A DNA stretch of 64,000 nt. Source: Pseudovirgaria hyperparasitica. Taxonomy: Eukaryota > Ascomycota > Dothideomycetes > Acrospermales > Acrospermaceae. Of the stretch, positions 11,090 to 21,998 are shown one piece after another (position 1 is the first letter of the stretch; the number at the start of each line of letters is the position of its first letter). The position numbers were made by a program, and so were the translations under genes. The stretch lies in the NCBI RefSeq assembly GCF_010093815.1, contig NW_022985557.1, positions 1,287,030-1,351,029 of the forward strand, written 5' to 3'. Below the pieces are notes generated by a model that had not been told where the DNA came from, did not search any database, and saw only the letters and a program-made list of their open reading frames with translations.

Positions 11090-11886
11090 ATGAATCAACA
11101 CCAAGCCAATGGCAATGTGCCTATGATGAATGGTATGCCCAGTAGTGGCCAGCAAACTGATATGACGCATCTCTGGACCGTCATCAACACCCTGAGCGAT
11201 GCCCTAGCAGAGAACAGGGCTCAGAACACCTCGCTCGTGAACGGTATCCACCAGATTCAGGTAGACACGCAACAGTTTGGAATATCATGCGATATATGAG
11301 ACTAACCTGTGCGCGAGGCTCGCATCAACGAAGACGGCGCGTTCCCACCCCCGAACCACGTCAACGGCGAGACCACCAGTACGCTCTGCAATATGACACT
11401 CCAGAAGGGACACAATCTAATATATACCCAGACTCCCTCGCTGCCCAGAATGCCTCTCTTGAAGCCGAGAATCTCGCCCTCCGCCGCACGAACGCCGCCC
11501 TCACGGCCGAGCTTGAAACTTCGACCGCGCTGCTCGACGACTATGAATCCTCACTCAAAATCATCCTCGACAAATTGCGCCCCTACGCTTTCAATCACCA
11601 ACAGGCCCTGCTATCGATTCACCGCCACTACAATAGCCTGCTCGAATCCGAGCGGCAGGAGAGACTAGAGCAGAGCCTGGACCATGCGCGTTGGCAGGCT
11701 GGGCTGGGAAAAGTCGCTGAGCTGGCACGCGAAGCCCTCCGGGCCCAAACGGAAGATCGTACACCATATCTGGGTAAAATTGCGGAACTGAAGTATGAAA
11801 ATAGGGTGTTGAGGAGGTTGAATGGGTGGGAGGAAGGGAGTGATAGTGAGGGCGAGGAGGAGAAGAGGTCGCAGCTCGGGCAGTAG
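11090..11886 (+). CDS. Conserved fungal coiled-coil protein of unknown function
   Basis: Three exons, 11090-11260, 11318-11378 and 11432-11886, give 228 residues. Both introns are canonical: GTAGAC...CTAAC...GAG (57 nt) and GTACGC...CTAAT...CAG (53 nt). The spliced frame runs without a stop. Residues 25-57 (HLWTVINTLSDALAENRA) and about 80-120 (LAAQNASLEAENLALRRTNA) form heptad-like helices. A distinctive central block, LDKLRPYAF...ALLSIHRHYN, is followed by more helix, and the C-terminus is acidic (EGSDSEGEEE). I do not recognise a named domain. The intact reading frame across two introns and the organised helices argue for a real gene. A structural or scaffold role is possible but unproven. 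Confidence 0.7.
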
Positions 11887-12252
11887 GTGTGAGCTTATGA
11901 TTCAGGATGGGGATGGACTGTGTGGAGTTTTGCATAGCGTTGGCGTTTGGGGATACCAAGGCTACGATCTCCTACTGGCTTCTTCACTACTTGTGCTTCC
12001 CAGCTCCGTTTCTGCGTCCACACAGACAGAGTATTGCTAGGACTGAACAATGCGTGCTAGACTGCATTTAGATTGAGTAGGAAGATTTCAGGTAACGAAT
12101 TCACGTAGACAGCAACGAGAGCTCTTTAGACGGTTTAGTGTAGATCAGGATGGCTCTGCTTCGTCTTCAAGTGTATTTCCTTTGTTGACAATGGGCGCTT
12201 CGGCTTCTGTGTGATACCCAAACTCATCGTCTACATCATCGTTTAGCAGTTC
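11887..12252. other. Convergent 3' flanks
   Basis: About 365 bases between the stop codons of the coiled-coil gene (plus) and the IMPACT-domain gene (minus). It presumably holds both 3' UTRs. No other feature is seen. Confidence 0.5.
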
Positions 12253-13041
12253 TCATAGTGCATCTTTTGCCCCAGCAGTCTTCTTTGTCCTAGCCTTCCC
12301 GAGTTCCCCCGTCGCTGAGCTCCCACTTCCCACAGATTTCGCCTTTGCCTCCGCCTCCGCCTCGTCAATCGATTTCAACAGCCACGCAATAGTCGTATCC
12401 CTTGCCTTCTCAAGTCTTCTGAGAACACCAATCTCAAAGTTCCCATACTCAAGCAGCTTCGCCGGTGTCGTCAGCGGCCCCTCCCCCTTCTTCTCAGCCA
12501 ACAGTCCCCTCAGCACGCCAATACTCGTATCTCTTTTAGGTAGATCTCTTACCAGCCTTGTCTTCTCAATCTCTTCTAGCCGTTTTTTTTTCTCCACTTC
12601 TACCTTTCCCTCCTCCTCCTTCGCCGCTCCCTTCCACGCGTTCACCGCCTCCTTCGCCACGTTCTCGATATGCTCGAACCGTACCGGGCCTAGCATAACT
12701 CCACCATACCAGCGCGCGACAACTAGTGCGCCTGTTACGTTCATACTCTCTAGTACCCTAGCGACGCGCTTTCCAGCGTTCTTCTCACCATCATCATCGT
12801 AGCGTGTGTCATAATGCGCAGTCGGATCGCCGAAAAGAGATTTTTGGCGTGATGGGAGCCGCCATGCGGCGATGCGGTGTGATGCGTCGGTGAATTTGGT
12901 GTCAGATTGGAGGACTTTGGCGGTTTTTGTAGGGGAGTAGGCGGCAACAAAGGTAGAAGAACGGTCGTATATTGGGCTAGAGCGATAGACAGACGTGTCG
13001 TCCGAGGAAGAGGAATCGGGCGCTTTACGTTTGAGAGACAT
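12253..13041 (-). CDS. IMPACT (UPF0029) domain protein
   Basis: 262 residues in one exon. The IMPACT/UPF0029 signature is plain: YDDDGEKNAGKRVARVLE (about 80-98), then GALVVARWYGG-VMLGPVRFEHI (about 103-124). The N-terminal 45 residues are Ser/Thr-rich and basic (KRKAPDSSSSDD). The C-terminal half is charged and helical (KVEVEKKKRLEEIEKTR). The best-known relatives, YIH1 and mammalian IMPACT, bind GCN1 and damp GCN2 signalling, but those have an N-terminal RWD domain that is absent here, so this is a different subfamily and that role should not be assumed. It is divergently paired with the haspin gene across 359 bases. Confidence 0.82.
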   Translation of the reverse strand: MSLKRKAPDSSSSDDTSVYRSSPIYDRSSTFVAAYSPTKTAKVLQSDTKFTDASHRIAAWRLPSRQKSLFGDPTAHYDTRYDDDGEKNAGKRVARVLESMNVTGALVVARWYGGVMLGPVRFEHIENVAKEAVNAWKGAAKEEEGKVEVEKKKRLEEIEKTRLVRDLPKRDTSIGVLRGLLAEKKGEGPLTTPAKLLEYGNFEIGVLRRLEKARDTTIAWLLKSIDEAEAEAKAKSVGSGSSATGELGKARTKKTAGAKDAL

Positions 13042-13400
13042 GGCTCTGCATTTGGTATTTCAGACGTTGTGATCGTCAGGTCATGGATGAGCGATTCGTA
13101 CTGGGTAGACTCGTGAAATCCTTACATATCCATGCAAGAGTGCGTACTCTGAATCTTTCTTGGGAAGTACGTTAGACGTTACCAAGTTAAAGCCTAACGT
13201 TCATAGTCCACCAGTATCAGCGCATGGACATACATGCGCGATGGCGTCGTCGGACGGTCGCAGGGTCATGGTTGCCCTGCCAAATATCTTCCCCTAACCG
13301 CATACGGAAAAACCCTCATAAAGGCATTTAACGACCCCACGAAATACCTCTTACAATCCTAGCTTCCTACAGTCGTTACTGGCCCATCCAGCTAGCCAAA
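13042..13400. promoter_or_regulatory. Shared divergent promoter region of IMPACT-domain and haspin genes
   Basis: 359 bases separate the two start codons, facing apart, so both promoters must fit here. The haspin ATG sits in a good context (CCAAAATGCC). No strong TATA box stands out; an ATAAAGGCATTT stretch lies about 80 bases before the haspin ATG. Confidence 0.45.
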
Positions 13401-15434
13401 ATGCCTCGAAAGACTAGAGCTATCTACGGGAAGAAAGCGAACAAGACATTGTGTGCGAAAGTAGCAGATTTCAACGCTTCGTCGAGCCCAACACGCTTGC
13501 CACTAGCGAAGACCGACGATGTCGATGCTGTTACGAGAAGGTTAGAGTCCGTGAAATTAGATGGAGAAGAGACGGAACAAAGACCTGAGAGGCGGAGGAA
13601 GGCGCTGCGGCCGAGAAATTACAGTGCTAGGGACGTCGAGTCAACAAAAGTCCATGTGAAGAGAGGAATAGAAGAACAGCAAAAGCATAATGTTGTCTCA
13701 GACCATGACATCCATGGCATCCCCCAGAACTCAGAAGAGATCAGATGCAAGAGAGATCCAACAACACAGAGCTCACCAAGGCGACCCCGAGGACGACGGC
13801 GAGCGTCACAAGCTGTTGAAGACAGGAATACTATAGATCAAACAGAACCCGACTCAGAAGTGACATCCGAAGCAAGTCATTTCGAAGGACCAACTTACCC
13901 AATCATCGAGAGCACCCCACCAAGCTCGCCAATTCAGAGGGGTTGGAAGTCACGCTCAAGACGCATAATTGAGGATAGTCCTGAACCTGTGCAGATCTCG
14001 CGGTCACACATATCTCTTATTTCTGTAGTCCAAGATACGGATAGTGAGACTAGCCTCAGCAGCCTTCCGGATTCGGATATCGAAACAAGTCATATTGATG
14101 TAGAGTACACTCGCCCACTACTCCAATACTGCAGAGACCCTAAAGGCCGAAAAGGCCCTTCCGAATTTACGGATTGGTCCTCGTCACTTGAAGAGCGTCT
14201 TGATATAAGGAAGATTGCAGAAGCGTCTTACGGAGAAGTATATCGCCTGTCTGTCTCAGGCCCATCGTCGCTAACAAGGTCGGACGAATCGGTTCTAAAA
14301 CTGATACCACTACAACCATCCTGGCTGAACACTCTTTCAGAGGAGGACCAGATGGACTATGCGTGGATGTCGACGATAGCGTCAGTCACCTCTGAGGTTC
14401 AACTATTACAACGCATGGCTTCCACACCTGGCTTCACAAATTTCAGAGAAATAAGAGTGGTTCAGGGGAGACCGAGCAAATTCTTCTGTAGTGCCTGGAA
14501 AGCGTTCAACAAAGCGCAGCCTAGACATCAGAAGAGCGAGTTCCCAGATCCTAGCAAGAAGATCAGCTATGCTGAGGATCAATTATGGGCTGTCATTGAA
14601 ATGCAGGATGCAGGGACGGATCTGGAGCACATCAAGGTCGATAATATCTGGGCTTTATGGGATATATTCTGGGGCGTGACCCTGGCCGTCGCCAAAGCCG
14701 AAGAATGGGCTAGATTTGAGGCATGTCTGATCTTACCAGTGTACGAAGAATCCGAGACTGACTAACTACAGCACCGTGACTTACACCTTGGCAACATCTG
14801 TATTCGTCCATTCGACATCGCTTCTCCACCCCTGATACCTACGTCGCACCATGGAAAACTCTTCTATACCAACCTTGAAACCACGATAATCGACTACACC
14901 CTCTCACGCGCCGACCTCGCTCCCTCTACAACTGTTACAACACCAGTTGCATATCTCGACCTCGATGCGGACCCTGCTGTCTTTGATGGTGACGGCCAGA
15001 AGGACTACCAATACGACATCTACCGCTACATGCGCTCTGTATTTTTCACCAACGATCCGAATTCCGGCTATGATCAGCCCAACAAGAAACTTCCTGCGAA
15101 ATTAAAAAATCGAGGACCGAAGACCTGGGAGGGGTACAACCCGGCGACGAACGCAGTTTGGCTACACTTCGTACTTCACCAACTCCTTACTCAACTCCCT
15201 CCACCTCCACTCACCCAAGAGGATTACGGCAACACCAAGCGTGCTGAGCATATATCTCAGAAGGCTGCACGTCTAGAGCGACGACTAAGACGCCTCGATA
15301 AGACACTGGATTTCCGTCGGACTGATAGGAGTGATAACGAACGCTTCGAGAGCGCTACGCAGATTGTTGAGTGGGCTATTTTATATGGGTGGCTAGGTGA
15401 AGGGGATATACTTGGCGAGCGAAGGATAACGTGA
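13401..15434 (+). CDS. Haspin-like protein kinase
   Basis: Exons 13401-14720 and 14772-15434, 660 residues. The N-terminal 250 residues are basic and Ser/Pro-rich, probably disordered. The kinase domain follows: a glycine-loop equivalent ASYGEVYRL (275-283), the ATP lysine K300 in VLKLIPL, the helix typical of haspins (WAVIEMQDAGTDLEH), the catalytic loop HRDLHLGNI (H441, R442, D443) and IDYT at 480-483, the haspin-specific DYT in place of DFG. The block GDGQKDYQYDIYRYMR after it is also haspin-like. Haspins phosphorylate histone H3 Thr3 in mitosis to recruit the chromosomal passenger complex through survivin/Bir1. Removing the 51-nt intron is required to join FE to HRD; it has a GC donor. 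The next gene but convergent is a Bir1/survivin homologue. Confidence 0.92.
14721..14771 (+). other. GC-AG intron in the haspin gene
   Basis: The donor is GAG|GCATGT, otherwise a perfect match to the consensus but with GC for GT. The branch site CTAAC lies eight bases before the acceptor CAG. Removal is phase 0 and joins the codon for Glu440 to His441 of the HRD motif. Without it the frame stops at 14763-14765. Confidence 0.88.
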
Positions 15435-16443
15435 AAATAAAAAGGCTCAACATCGTTGGTATGGTGTCGGATTCTTTCTTGCGACTAGCATAGCGGGCGT
15501 TGCGTGGGTTGTTTGTAGGTCCATTAGCGGAGCATTTTATGCGTAGACACGAATAGTATTGTTTCAGGCTACAGGTGTGTCATGACGCCCGTCCGACTGC
15601 GATTCCAAGTCAAGCTTTTTCTTCAACTCTTGATGCATCTCCTATCTCTCTGCTTGCTTGCTTCCTTCTCATATTCGTAGGATGTATAATAGTGTTCATG
15701 GCGCTCTTGTGACACGAGTCCTGTACATCCTGGGAAGAGGACAAGATGCGATGATGAAATCTGCAAACGAGAGAATTTACGGTGGCCCTAGCGTGCGGTC
15801 AAGGTACCATCACATAGCGAAGTCAGAATGCAAAGTTATAGACCTCGAGACACAGACGTTGTTGTCCAAGTCAGGGCAGCAGCGGTTTTTTCTATCTAGC
15901 AATCTCGTTTCCCCATTCGAGACCCGAAGAACCTGAACGCGACATTCCAAGGTTACGTACCTTACTTAGGTGTTTCCGGTCACTTCAGCACGGCTCTTTC
16001 CCTCAGGGAGAAGACCTCGACTTATCCCACTTTAACCCCGTTGTCCCAAACCTTCACTTATATTTATACATGCCGGCAGTGGGTGTGGGAGTCTAGCACC
16101 GGACTAAAGGTAAACCGAAGCTTTCTGACAATTTCAACGTAAGAGCTGTACGCCTCAAAGTACCTGCCTGGTGCGCTGTGTGACTTACATATAGACTTGC
16201 TATGTAAATGATACGTGTAGCAGGGTATTAGTCGTGAAATAGACCACCTTTTCGTGACTATACCTCTTCAAGCATGAGGAACTTTTGCATAGGCATATCT
16301 ATACGTAGCTTACGTCATTATAGTCAAGTGCACGGTGAATGAACATGTTGATATCATGCTTGTTGTTTACAATCGCTGAACGCTACAATGGGTATCTTTT
16401 AAACCGACGCGCCCTGCCCAAAAATTTATGCAAAACCGACCCC
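15435..16443. other. Convergent intergenic region, 1 kb
   Basis: Lies between the stop codons of haspin (plus) and the BIR gene (minus). One open frame at 15,658-15,936 has no recognisable content and no supported start. Probably 3' UTRs and spacer. Confidence 0.5.
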
Positions 16444-17571
16444 TCATACCACTTTCAAACCTTCCAAGACACGTATGGCTCTCAATCCTTCCGCCTCGAA
16501 GGCCAAGATAGCCTTCTCTGCCTGCTCCAAAAAGCGCTTTTCAGCAATCTCTGCAGTGTGTTCCACGAATTCAGCGACGGTCATTGCTTTTTCAGCCGCG
16601 GTAAGGTGGTTTCTGATGTCACCCACGACATTTTCAAATCGGCTCTTAATCGGCTCCATGAGCATGATGTTCTCTACGTCGATGGCAGTCCAAGACAGCT
16701 GTGGAGTAGTACACATGATGTCCGACGACTGGCCATCGAGCTCATCAATGTTGAATGAGAGGTCTAGCTCTGGAGTTGGCTCCTTTGGAGTGCCGTCACG
16801 GGTGCGCTTGGTGCCCGCACGAGTAGGGGAGGCACGGCTAGATGCGGTGGAGAGCTTCTTTGCTTTCGAGGGACCGGCTTTAGTCTTCTTCTGTTCAGTC
16901 ATCGCAAAGAAAGGGCAGTCTGGTGATCTGCGCTTATGTTCTTCCGCAGGGTCGTCCTTCTGTTCCCAGCCATCGAGAGAGAGACTGCAATATGCGCAAG
17001 AGGTGCCATCAGGATCAGTAGGGCTTGGGTCGTAGAACCAGCCTGCTTGGGCAAGCTGAAAAGGTTTGTTAGTCGGTTGCTTTGTTTTGTTGTTGTTGTT
17101 GTTTATCTTGCTTACCTTCTTAGTTTTAGGCTTCCAGGCCTTCTTCTTCTCATATGGCCAGCGACCTCCAAAGGTTGCAATGCGAGCCTCAAGCATAGCC
17201 TCCGACATCGGATCATCTTCGACTCTGTCTGCATTGTCGATGCGCATACGAATTCCTTGAATGATTGCCCAAGCACAGTGAGGTGAGAGGGCGAGGTGTT
17301 CATCAGTAGGATTGTCAGTAGATTCCCAGCCATCAATGTTTGCATCGCACTGAAAGCATCTGACGTTATCAAGGCAGTCTGGTAGTGGCTTCCAATAGAA
17401 TCCAGCATGAGCAAGCTCTTCAGGTGCTGGTGAGGAATGAGGCCACGTCACGGTTGAAGCGGCCGCAGCCTTCTTACGGGTGGAGGAGGAGCGTCTTTTG
17501 GGCACTTGCTGAGCACTCTCGAAAGAGGCAAGACGTCCAATAAGGGTAGTCATATCACCAGGTCCGGCCAT
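16444..17571 (-). CDS. Two-BIR-domain survivin/Bir1-like chromosomal passenger protein
   Basis: Exons 17571-17116 and 17055-16444, 355 residues. BIR 1 spans about 43-103 with zinc ligands C72, C75, H92 and C99; BIR 2 spans about 128-203 with C172, C175, H192 and C199. Both use the same spacing, CX2CX16HX6C. Both carry the GWE motif after the cysteine pair. After a Lys/Ser-rich linker (about 205-260) and an acidic segment (LDLSFNIDELDG), the C-terminus is a long helix ending in FLEQAEKAILAF-EAEGLRAIRVLEGL, fitting the INCENP/borealin-binding helix of this family. Yeast Bir1 and S. pombe Bir1 act in the chromosomal passenger complex at centromeres. The frame upstream opens with GTG; the first ATG is 17571 (MAGPGDM). 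The gene is convergent with haspin, whose H3T3 phosphate is the ligand of the survivin BIR. Confidence 0.9.
   Translation of the reverse strand: MAGPGDMTTLIGRLASFESAQQVPKRRSSSTRKKAAAASTVTWPHSSPAPEELAHAGFYWKPLPDCLDNVRCFQCDANIDGWESTDNPTDEHLALSPHCAWAIIQGIRMRIDNADRVEDDPMSEAMLEARIATFGGRWPYEKKKAWKPKTKKVSKINNNNNKTKQPTNKPFQLAQAGWFYDPSPTDPDGTSCAYCSLSLDGWEQKDDPAEEHKRRSPDCPFFAMTEQKKTKAGPSKAKKLSTASSRASPTRAGTKRTRDGTPKEPTPELDLSFNIDELDGQSSDIMCTTPQLSWTAIDVENIMLMEPIKSRFENVVGDIRNHLTAAEKAMTVAEFVEHTAEIAEKRFLEQAEKAILAFEAEGLRAIRVLEGLKVV
17056..17115 (-). other. In-frame 60-nt intron inside the second BIR domain
   Basis: Donor GTAAGC, branch ACTAAC, acceptor TTTTCAG. It is 60 nt with no stop in frame, so unspliced RNA would read through 20 extra residues (VSKI, five Asn, then KTKQPTNKPFQ). 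Family alignment favours removal, because KTKK then joins LAQAGWFYDP as in other BIR 2 domains. Confidence 0.85.
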
Positions 17572-18200
17572 GATGAAATGTTGATGAGATTGAGGTTGTT
17601 GTTGTTGGTTCACGTCGCGTTTGTTGTGAGGTTTGGCCGCGAATTGCAGACGCCACAGTGCAGATTTTTAATTTCTGAGAACGGGAAATGTAGGAGAATT
17701 GAGAGCTTTTCACTTGTGTAGAGTCTTGAGCAATTCCAAGAGGGCCAAATTTCCAATGGTTTCTTAACGGAAGTTACTCTTAACTCGTTCGCCAGAGGAT
17801 TAAGAAGTCGCGATGTCACGCCAAGGCGCTAGCTGCGCGCTCTCACATGATGGTGTCTGCAATGCCCCGCGCTAGTGGGTAGCTGATTGGCTATTGGAAA
17901 AAGACTGCTGGGCTAGAATGCTGCTGCCTGACGTCGGTCCCATCGAATTGGTGAAAGCCTGACTGCCTGAACACGTGATGCTTTGACATCTTCCATGCTG
18001 GTTGGCCTCGGTCCAGTTCCAGTTCTTGCCATAAATTTTAGGCATATTTTCTGTAAGCTACGTATGCGCACTTTCCCGGTCATAACAATTGAATCGGTAC
18101 CTGGTACCAGGTACTGCTGCCATGCTTGACTAATTTCTTGCCCTCTGCCCTTCTTGGTAACTCGCCAGGACTCTACATGCCCCATCACGTTCGATACATC
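17572..18200. promoter_or_regulatory. Divergent promoter region of the BIR gene and TAM41
   Basis: 629 bases between two start codons pointing apart. It contains an 18-bp perfect palindrome (listed separately) about 90 bases before the TAM41 start. No TATA box is obvious. Confidence 0.5.
18097..18114. repeat. Perfect 18-bp palindrome in the BIR/TAM41 promoter
   Basis: GTACCTGGTACCAGGTAC equals its own reverse complement. It has internal GTACC/GGTAC half-sites. Palindromes of this kind are typical of dimeric regulator binding sites; no specific factor is identified. Confidence 0.6.
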
Positions 18201-19800
18201 ATGTCTCTTCCCACCCCAGTTGTGAGTGCAATCCTGCTAGCTTTCACAGTTCCGCGGCCTTGCTAATTGCTCTTGTTTACAGACCCCGCGGAGCTCCCAG
18301 GCTGTCATTGCTTGGCGCCGGGTTGTCGTCAGTCACTCAGTTTGCTATCCGCGATATCAATTAGAACCTCGCCGTTTGTTTGCATCTCGAGTATCCTCGC
18401 ACAAGTCAAGCAGGGACAGCCGCTCTTATTCACAATCGTCCTCCAGCCGTACAAGCTCTATTAAAAGCGAAAGCTCTTTAAGCACCGCACAGAGCCCTAC
18501 ACAGAGCTCTCCATCGTCACAATACCCTGACACATCAGGAGAAACGTCATCAGATTGGGAAGATGGGGAACATAAAGAGCTGGAGAGCTTCGGACAATTG
18601 CCTTCGAAGGATTTCGGTCAAAATCAAGTCATGGAGACGAATGAGGAGTTCAAGAAGTCTTTGAGACAAATATTGAGGAACTTCCCACAAATCACACATG
18701 CGTTCGCGTATGGCTCTGGAGTGTTCCCACAAAGCGAAGGAAACGCCTCCAGAGTCGACCTGAGTCCTCATCCGAACCCACCCGAAGCTATATTAAAATG
18801 GCAGAAAGGCGGCGGAAAAGTTATTGATTTTATCCTGGCCACCAAGTTCTCCCAACATTTCCATTCTCTAAACCTCAACAAACACCGCGACCACTATTCA
18901 TTTCTCGGCTCTCTAGGCTCTGGTGCGGTGTCCTATGTGCAAGACAAGTTCGGCGCTGGCGCCTACTACAACCCCTATATAACGATAAATGGGACGTTGA
19001 TCAAGTATGGCGTGGTACAAATGGATACACTGTATCGTGATCTGACTGAATGGGATACTTTGTACCTCGCCGGACGATTACAAAAGCCTGTCAAGATCCT
19101 TACTGAAGACCCTAATATACGCCTCGCGAATCAACGCAACCTGATGGCTGCAGTCCGTTGTGCATTACTGATGCTCCCAGAGACCTTCACGGAACATGAT
19201 CTATACACCACAATCGCTTCGCTTTCATACACTGGCGATCCACGTATGAATGTAGGATCAGAGCATCCTAACAAAATACAAAACATTGTCACACATCAAC
19301 TCCGAGCCTTCAGGCAGCTCTACTCCTCTTTAATCTACGAACTGCCGAACATTCACTACGACGACAAAAGACTCAAATCTTCGAATCCACGTTGGGAGAC
19401 ACTACCACTGGTCTCCGACTTCAAGATGACACAAATAATGGAGCCTGCTTTCCGTGGTAATATGGTCCGCCGCCTACCAAAGTCCTTCCGCGAGAAACTT
19501 TATTTTCAGTACCAGAAGAAGTTCTCGATACCAGGTGCAGAATTCACTGCCATGCTTGAGTCATCAAAAGATGAAGATGCTAGAGGCGGTGTCAGGAAAC
19601 CTGTCGGAGGTCCGTTTGATCAGAAGATAAGCATGGAGTCGGACATCGCAGAGAAAGTTCGTGCATCGGTTGTCCAAACAGTCAAGTGGCCAAGCACTGT
19701 GCAAAGCGTAAAGGGTATCTTCACCGGTGGACTTCGAAAGAGTTGGCGGTATACAAGTGAAAAGTGGCAAAAAGGCAAGCTTGGGCAGACAAGTTCTTGA
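18201..19800 (+). CDS. tam41: TAM41-like mitochondrial phosphatidate cytidylyltransferase (CDP-diacylglycerol synthase)
   Basis: A seven-codon first exon (18201-18221, MSLPTPV) is joined to 18283-19800 by an intron with GTGAGT donor, GCTAAT branch and TTTACAG acceptor, giving 512 residues. The first exon is needed because the long frame has no ATG before conserved sequence. Residues 1-65 are rich in Arg and Ser with almost no acidic residues, as expected of a mitochondrial presequence. The TAM41 fold follows: AYGSGVF (about 149-155), VIDFILATK (about 187-195), HSLNLNKHRDHYSFLG, then YNPYITINGTLIKYGVV and WDTLYLAGRLQKPVKIL. TAM41 makes CDP-diacylglycerol from phosphatidic acid on the matrix side of the inner membrane, the first step towards cardiolipin. 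All hallmark blocks are intact. Confidence 0.92.
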
Positions 19801-21537
19801 CAATGACTTCATCTTGTACGAATTGAGCATGTAAATATGATTGGCGGCATTTGTGGTTATGTATATGTCGCTCATTGATGGGGTATTTTCTTTTGTATGA
19901 TATCGAGCTCTTGAAAGCTCAACCTTGCTCTGATGTTCTTGAATATAAATGAGCAGAGTAGAGTAGGAGCAACTACTTGGTCGGCAAGGTTCGTCTATAA
20001 AAGCCTAGAATGAATGATATGTAAATAAAGACTGAGTATGAAGTAACGCTGTCGATGGATGTACGCAGAATCCAGATCGCGGTATCAGCACTTGGTAGCA
20101 GTGGAATTGTTTATCAAGAGTCAAGTCTTTTGCTACCTTGGATAGTATCAGATTCATATACGATCAACTTTATGATGCTCATGCAGTTCGTCCATTTAGG
20201 TATCTCAATGAGTACTAGATATCCCTCAAAGCTCGACCTGACACAGTCTCTCCCAAACTTACAGCACAAGGGCCGAGCAGTAATGAAAAGATGTCACAAT
20301 GGGACGCCAGCAAAAATTGCCCCAATGAAGCCCCCGAAGGAGATTCATATAGGTCCTACTCCGCGATGTGCAATGCAGGCAGGTCCCATACCAGGACGTT
20401 CTTAGTGAGCAACGACCCAGTCAGGAAGGTAAGTATGAAGTTTTGAAATCAGCCGCGAGGGCAACCGCCTTTATATAGACGAAAAGGCACGCACGGTTCA
20501 GTCTGTCGGATCGACGTCGGCTCAACACAGTACAATGACGCTAAGCCTAAATTGATCTCCGTCTTACACCTACTTTACTCCATATAACGAACGACACTAC
20601 GCGAGTTGAGAGCAGGGCCCAGGCCCCAGGTTCAGAAAGTCACCGATCGCCGATGTATCTCCGCGCGGCAGGACGCAATACTATAATAAAGATAATATCC
20701 AAGGGGTTATCTGCAGATCACTAGCTATTACTACATATAGATCTTCTCTTCTTCTTAGTAACTAGTATATGACCCTAGATATCTTTAAGAAGCTGTTATA
20801 AGATTACACAGTGATTAGGGGTATATATCAGTGGTTTTAGGAATGAGAGTGCTAGTATGGTAGCGATCAGTGCCTTTATAAGACCCCCTCGTGCTGTAGT
20901 TTTTATACCCTCTATCGCGACTGTCGCGAGAAGAGCTGCAGTATGCTTTCTGCTCTCTTCGCACTTCACAAGTACAGCTCGCGGCCTTTTAACAACAAGG
21001 CAACAACAAGAGCATCCCAGGACTGAGCCCCCACAAGGCTGGACAGATTCTTTAGCTTTTCTTGTACCCGATGTTGATATTCCCAGCCCTTAGTATGGAA
21101 TACGAAGGGGAAAGGTTTACGATACCTTGAATGTAGGTCGCAAAAGAGCATAGCACATACCACTGGTCATTCAGCCATATACATAATGGACCTCTCTGTG
21201 CGACACTGTTCTCACGTCTGTCTCAATTGACATTAAAGGTAATTGAAGGTATTTTCAATTCAAGCTGTTAAAAACAGATGCGGCTGTCGGTCTATCATGC
21301 GTAGAACAAGTTAAGAACGAATACAAATGAAAAACAGAATGCTCACCAAAATTGTCAGTATCCCCATTACTGCGCCTGGTTGACATCTAAAAGGCAGAGG
21401 ATAAGACACGTATCATACGCGCCGGCAAAAAAGGCTCTTTATGCAGTTCTGGAGACCCATACATCATAGATCATGTAAGGAATATAGGGAGGTAAGTCTT
21501 CTATATGGAACGTATCTCGTAATATGCTTGAACATAT
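19801..21537. other. 1.7-kb stretch without a supported gene, with an AT-rich patch
   Basis: Open frames at 20,055-20,405 and 20,857-21,163 have no recognisable domain. The segment about 20,680-20,850 is clearly more AT-rich than the flanks and may be an old, partly RIP-affected repeat fragment. It marks the approach to the degraded block. Confidence 0.4.
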
Positions 21538-21998
21538 CTAGTACTCAAAATCATCGCCAATTCGAACATGATCCGGGATTATAGGCTCTTCTGTGTAGTC
21601 CTCATGCTTCATGTACTCCTCAAACCAACGTTCTAGTCTCGCAAATCCTTTCAATGGGTCCCGATTATACATCTGCTTCATGTATATCACATTAGCAGCC
21701 AACGCAAAGTCAGGCATCGTTGGACCATCAGGGCTTTTACCAAGCCATCGACCCCCACTACCACCCGCCACCCACTCTTCAATCTTCGTAAAGCGCTTCT
21801 GCCATTGTGTACGCGCGTCTTCTGCCGAAATTCGAGAGCGATTCTCGTCTGCCAGCCCGCTCCAATGAGGCGCAGCTTACTAGAGTGTCGTGTGTATACA
21901 GTGCCCCAAATGATGTTCTCATCGATCATTCGGATGATGTCACTGTTGTTGTCGGAAGGCACTTTGAGTGAGGAACACTGTTTCCCAAACGGGACTAG
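21538..21998 (-). pseudogene. Glutathione S-transferase C-terminal fragment, 5'-truncated at the transposon edge
   Basis: The last 115 or so codons read as a GST C-terminal alpha domain: W.KRFTKIEEWV then GGRWLGKSPDG, PDFALAANVIYMKQM, LERWFEEYMKH and a tail IPDHVRIGDDFEY. Upstream, DIIRMIDENIIWGTVYTRHS lies in another frame. The two can be joined by an exceptionally short 32-nt candidate intron (GTAAGC...GGCAG, 21877-21846) or by assuming a frameshift. The thioredoxin-like N-terminal half that binds glutathione is absent: the frame meets a stop and the retrotransposon starts at about 21,999. GSTs conjugate glutathione to electrophiles, but this copy lacks the part needed for that. Most likely a gene broken by the insertion. 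Confidence 0.65.

Noticed and set aside
20055-20405. 116-codon frame, and a minus-strand phase over it reading GPACIAHRGVGPI then ISFGGFIGAIF with TGA in between
   Set aside because: The minus-strand phase looks faintly protein-like and TGA could mimic a mitochondrial code, but no mitochondrial gene matches and nothing else supports it.
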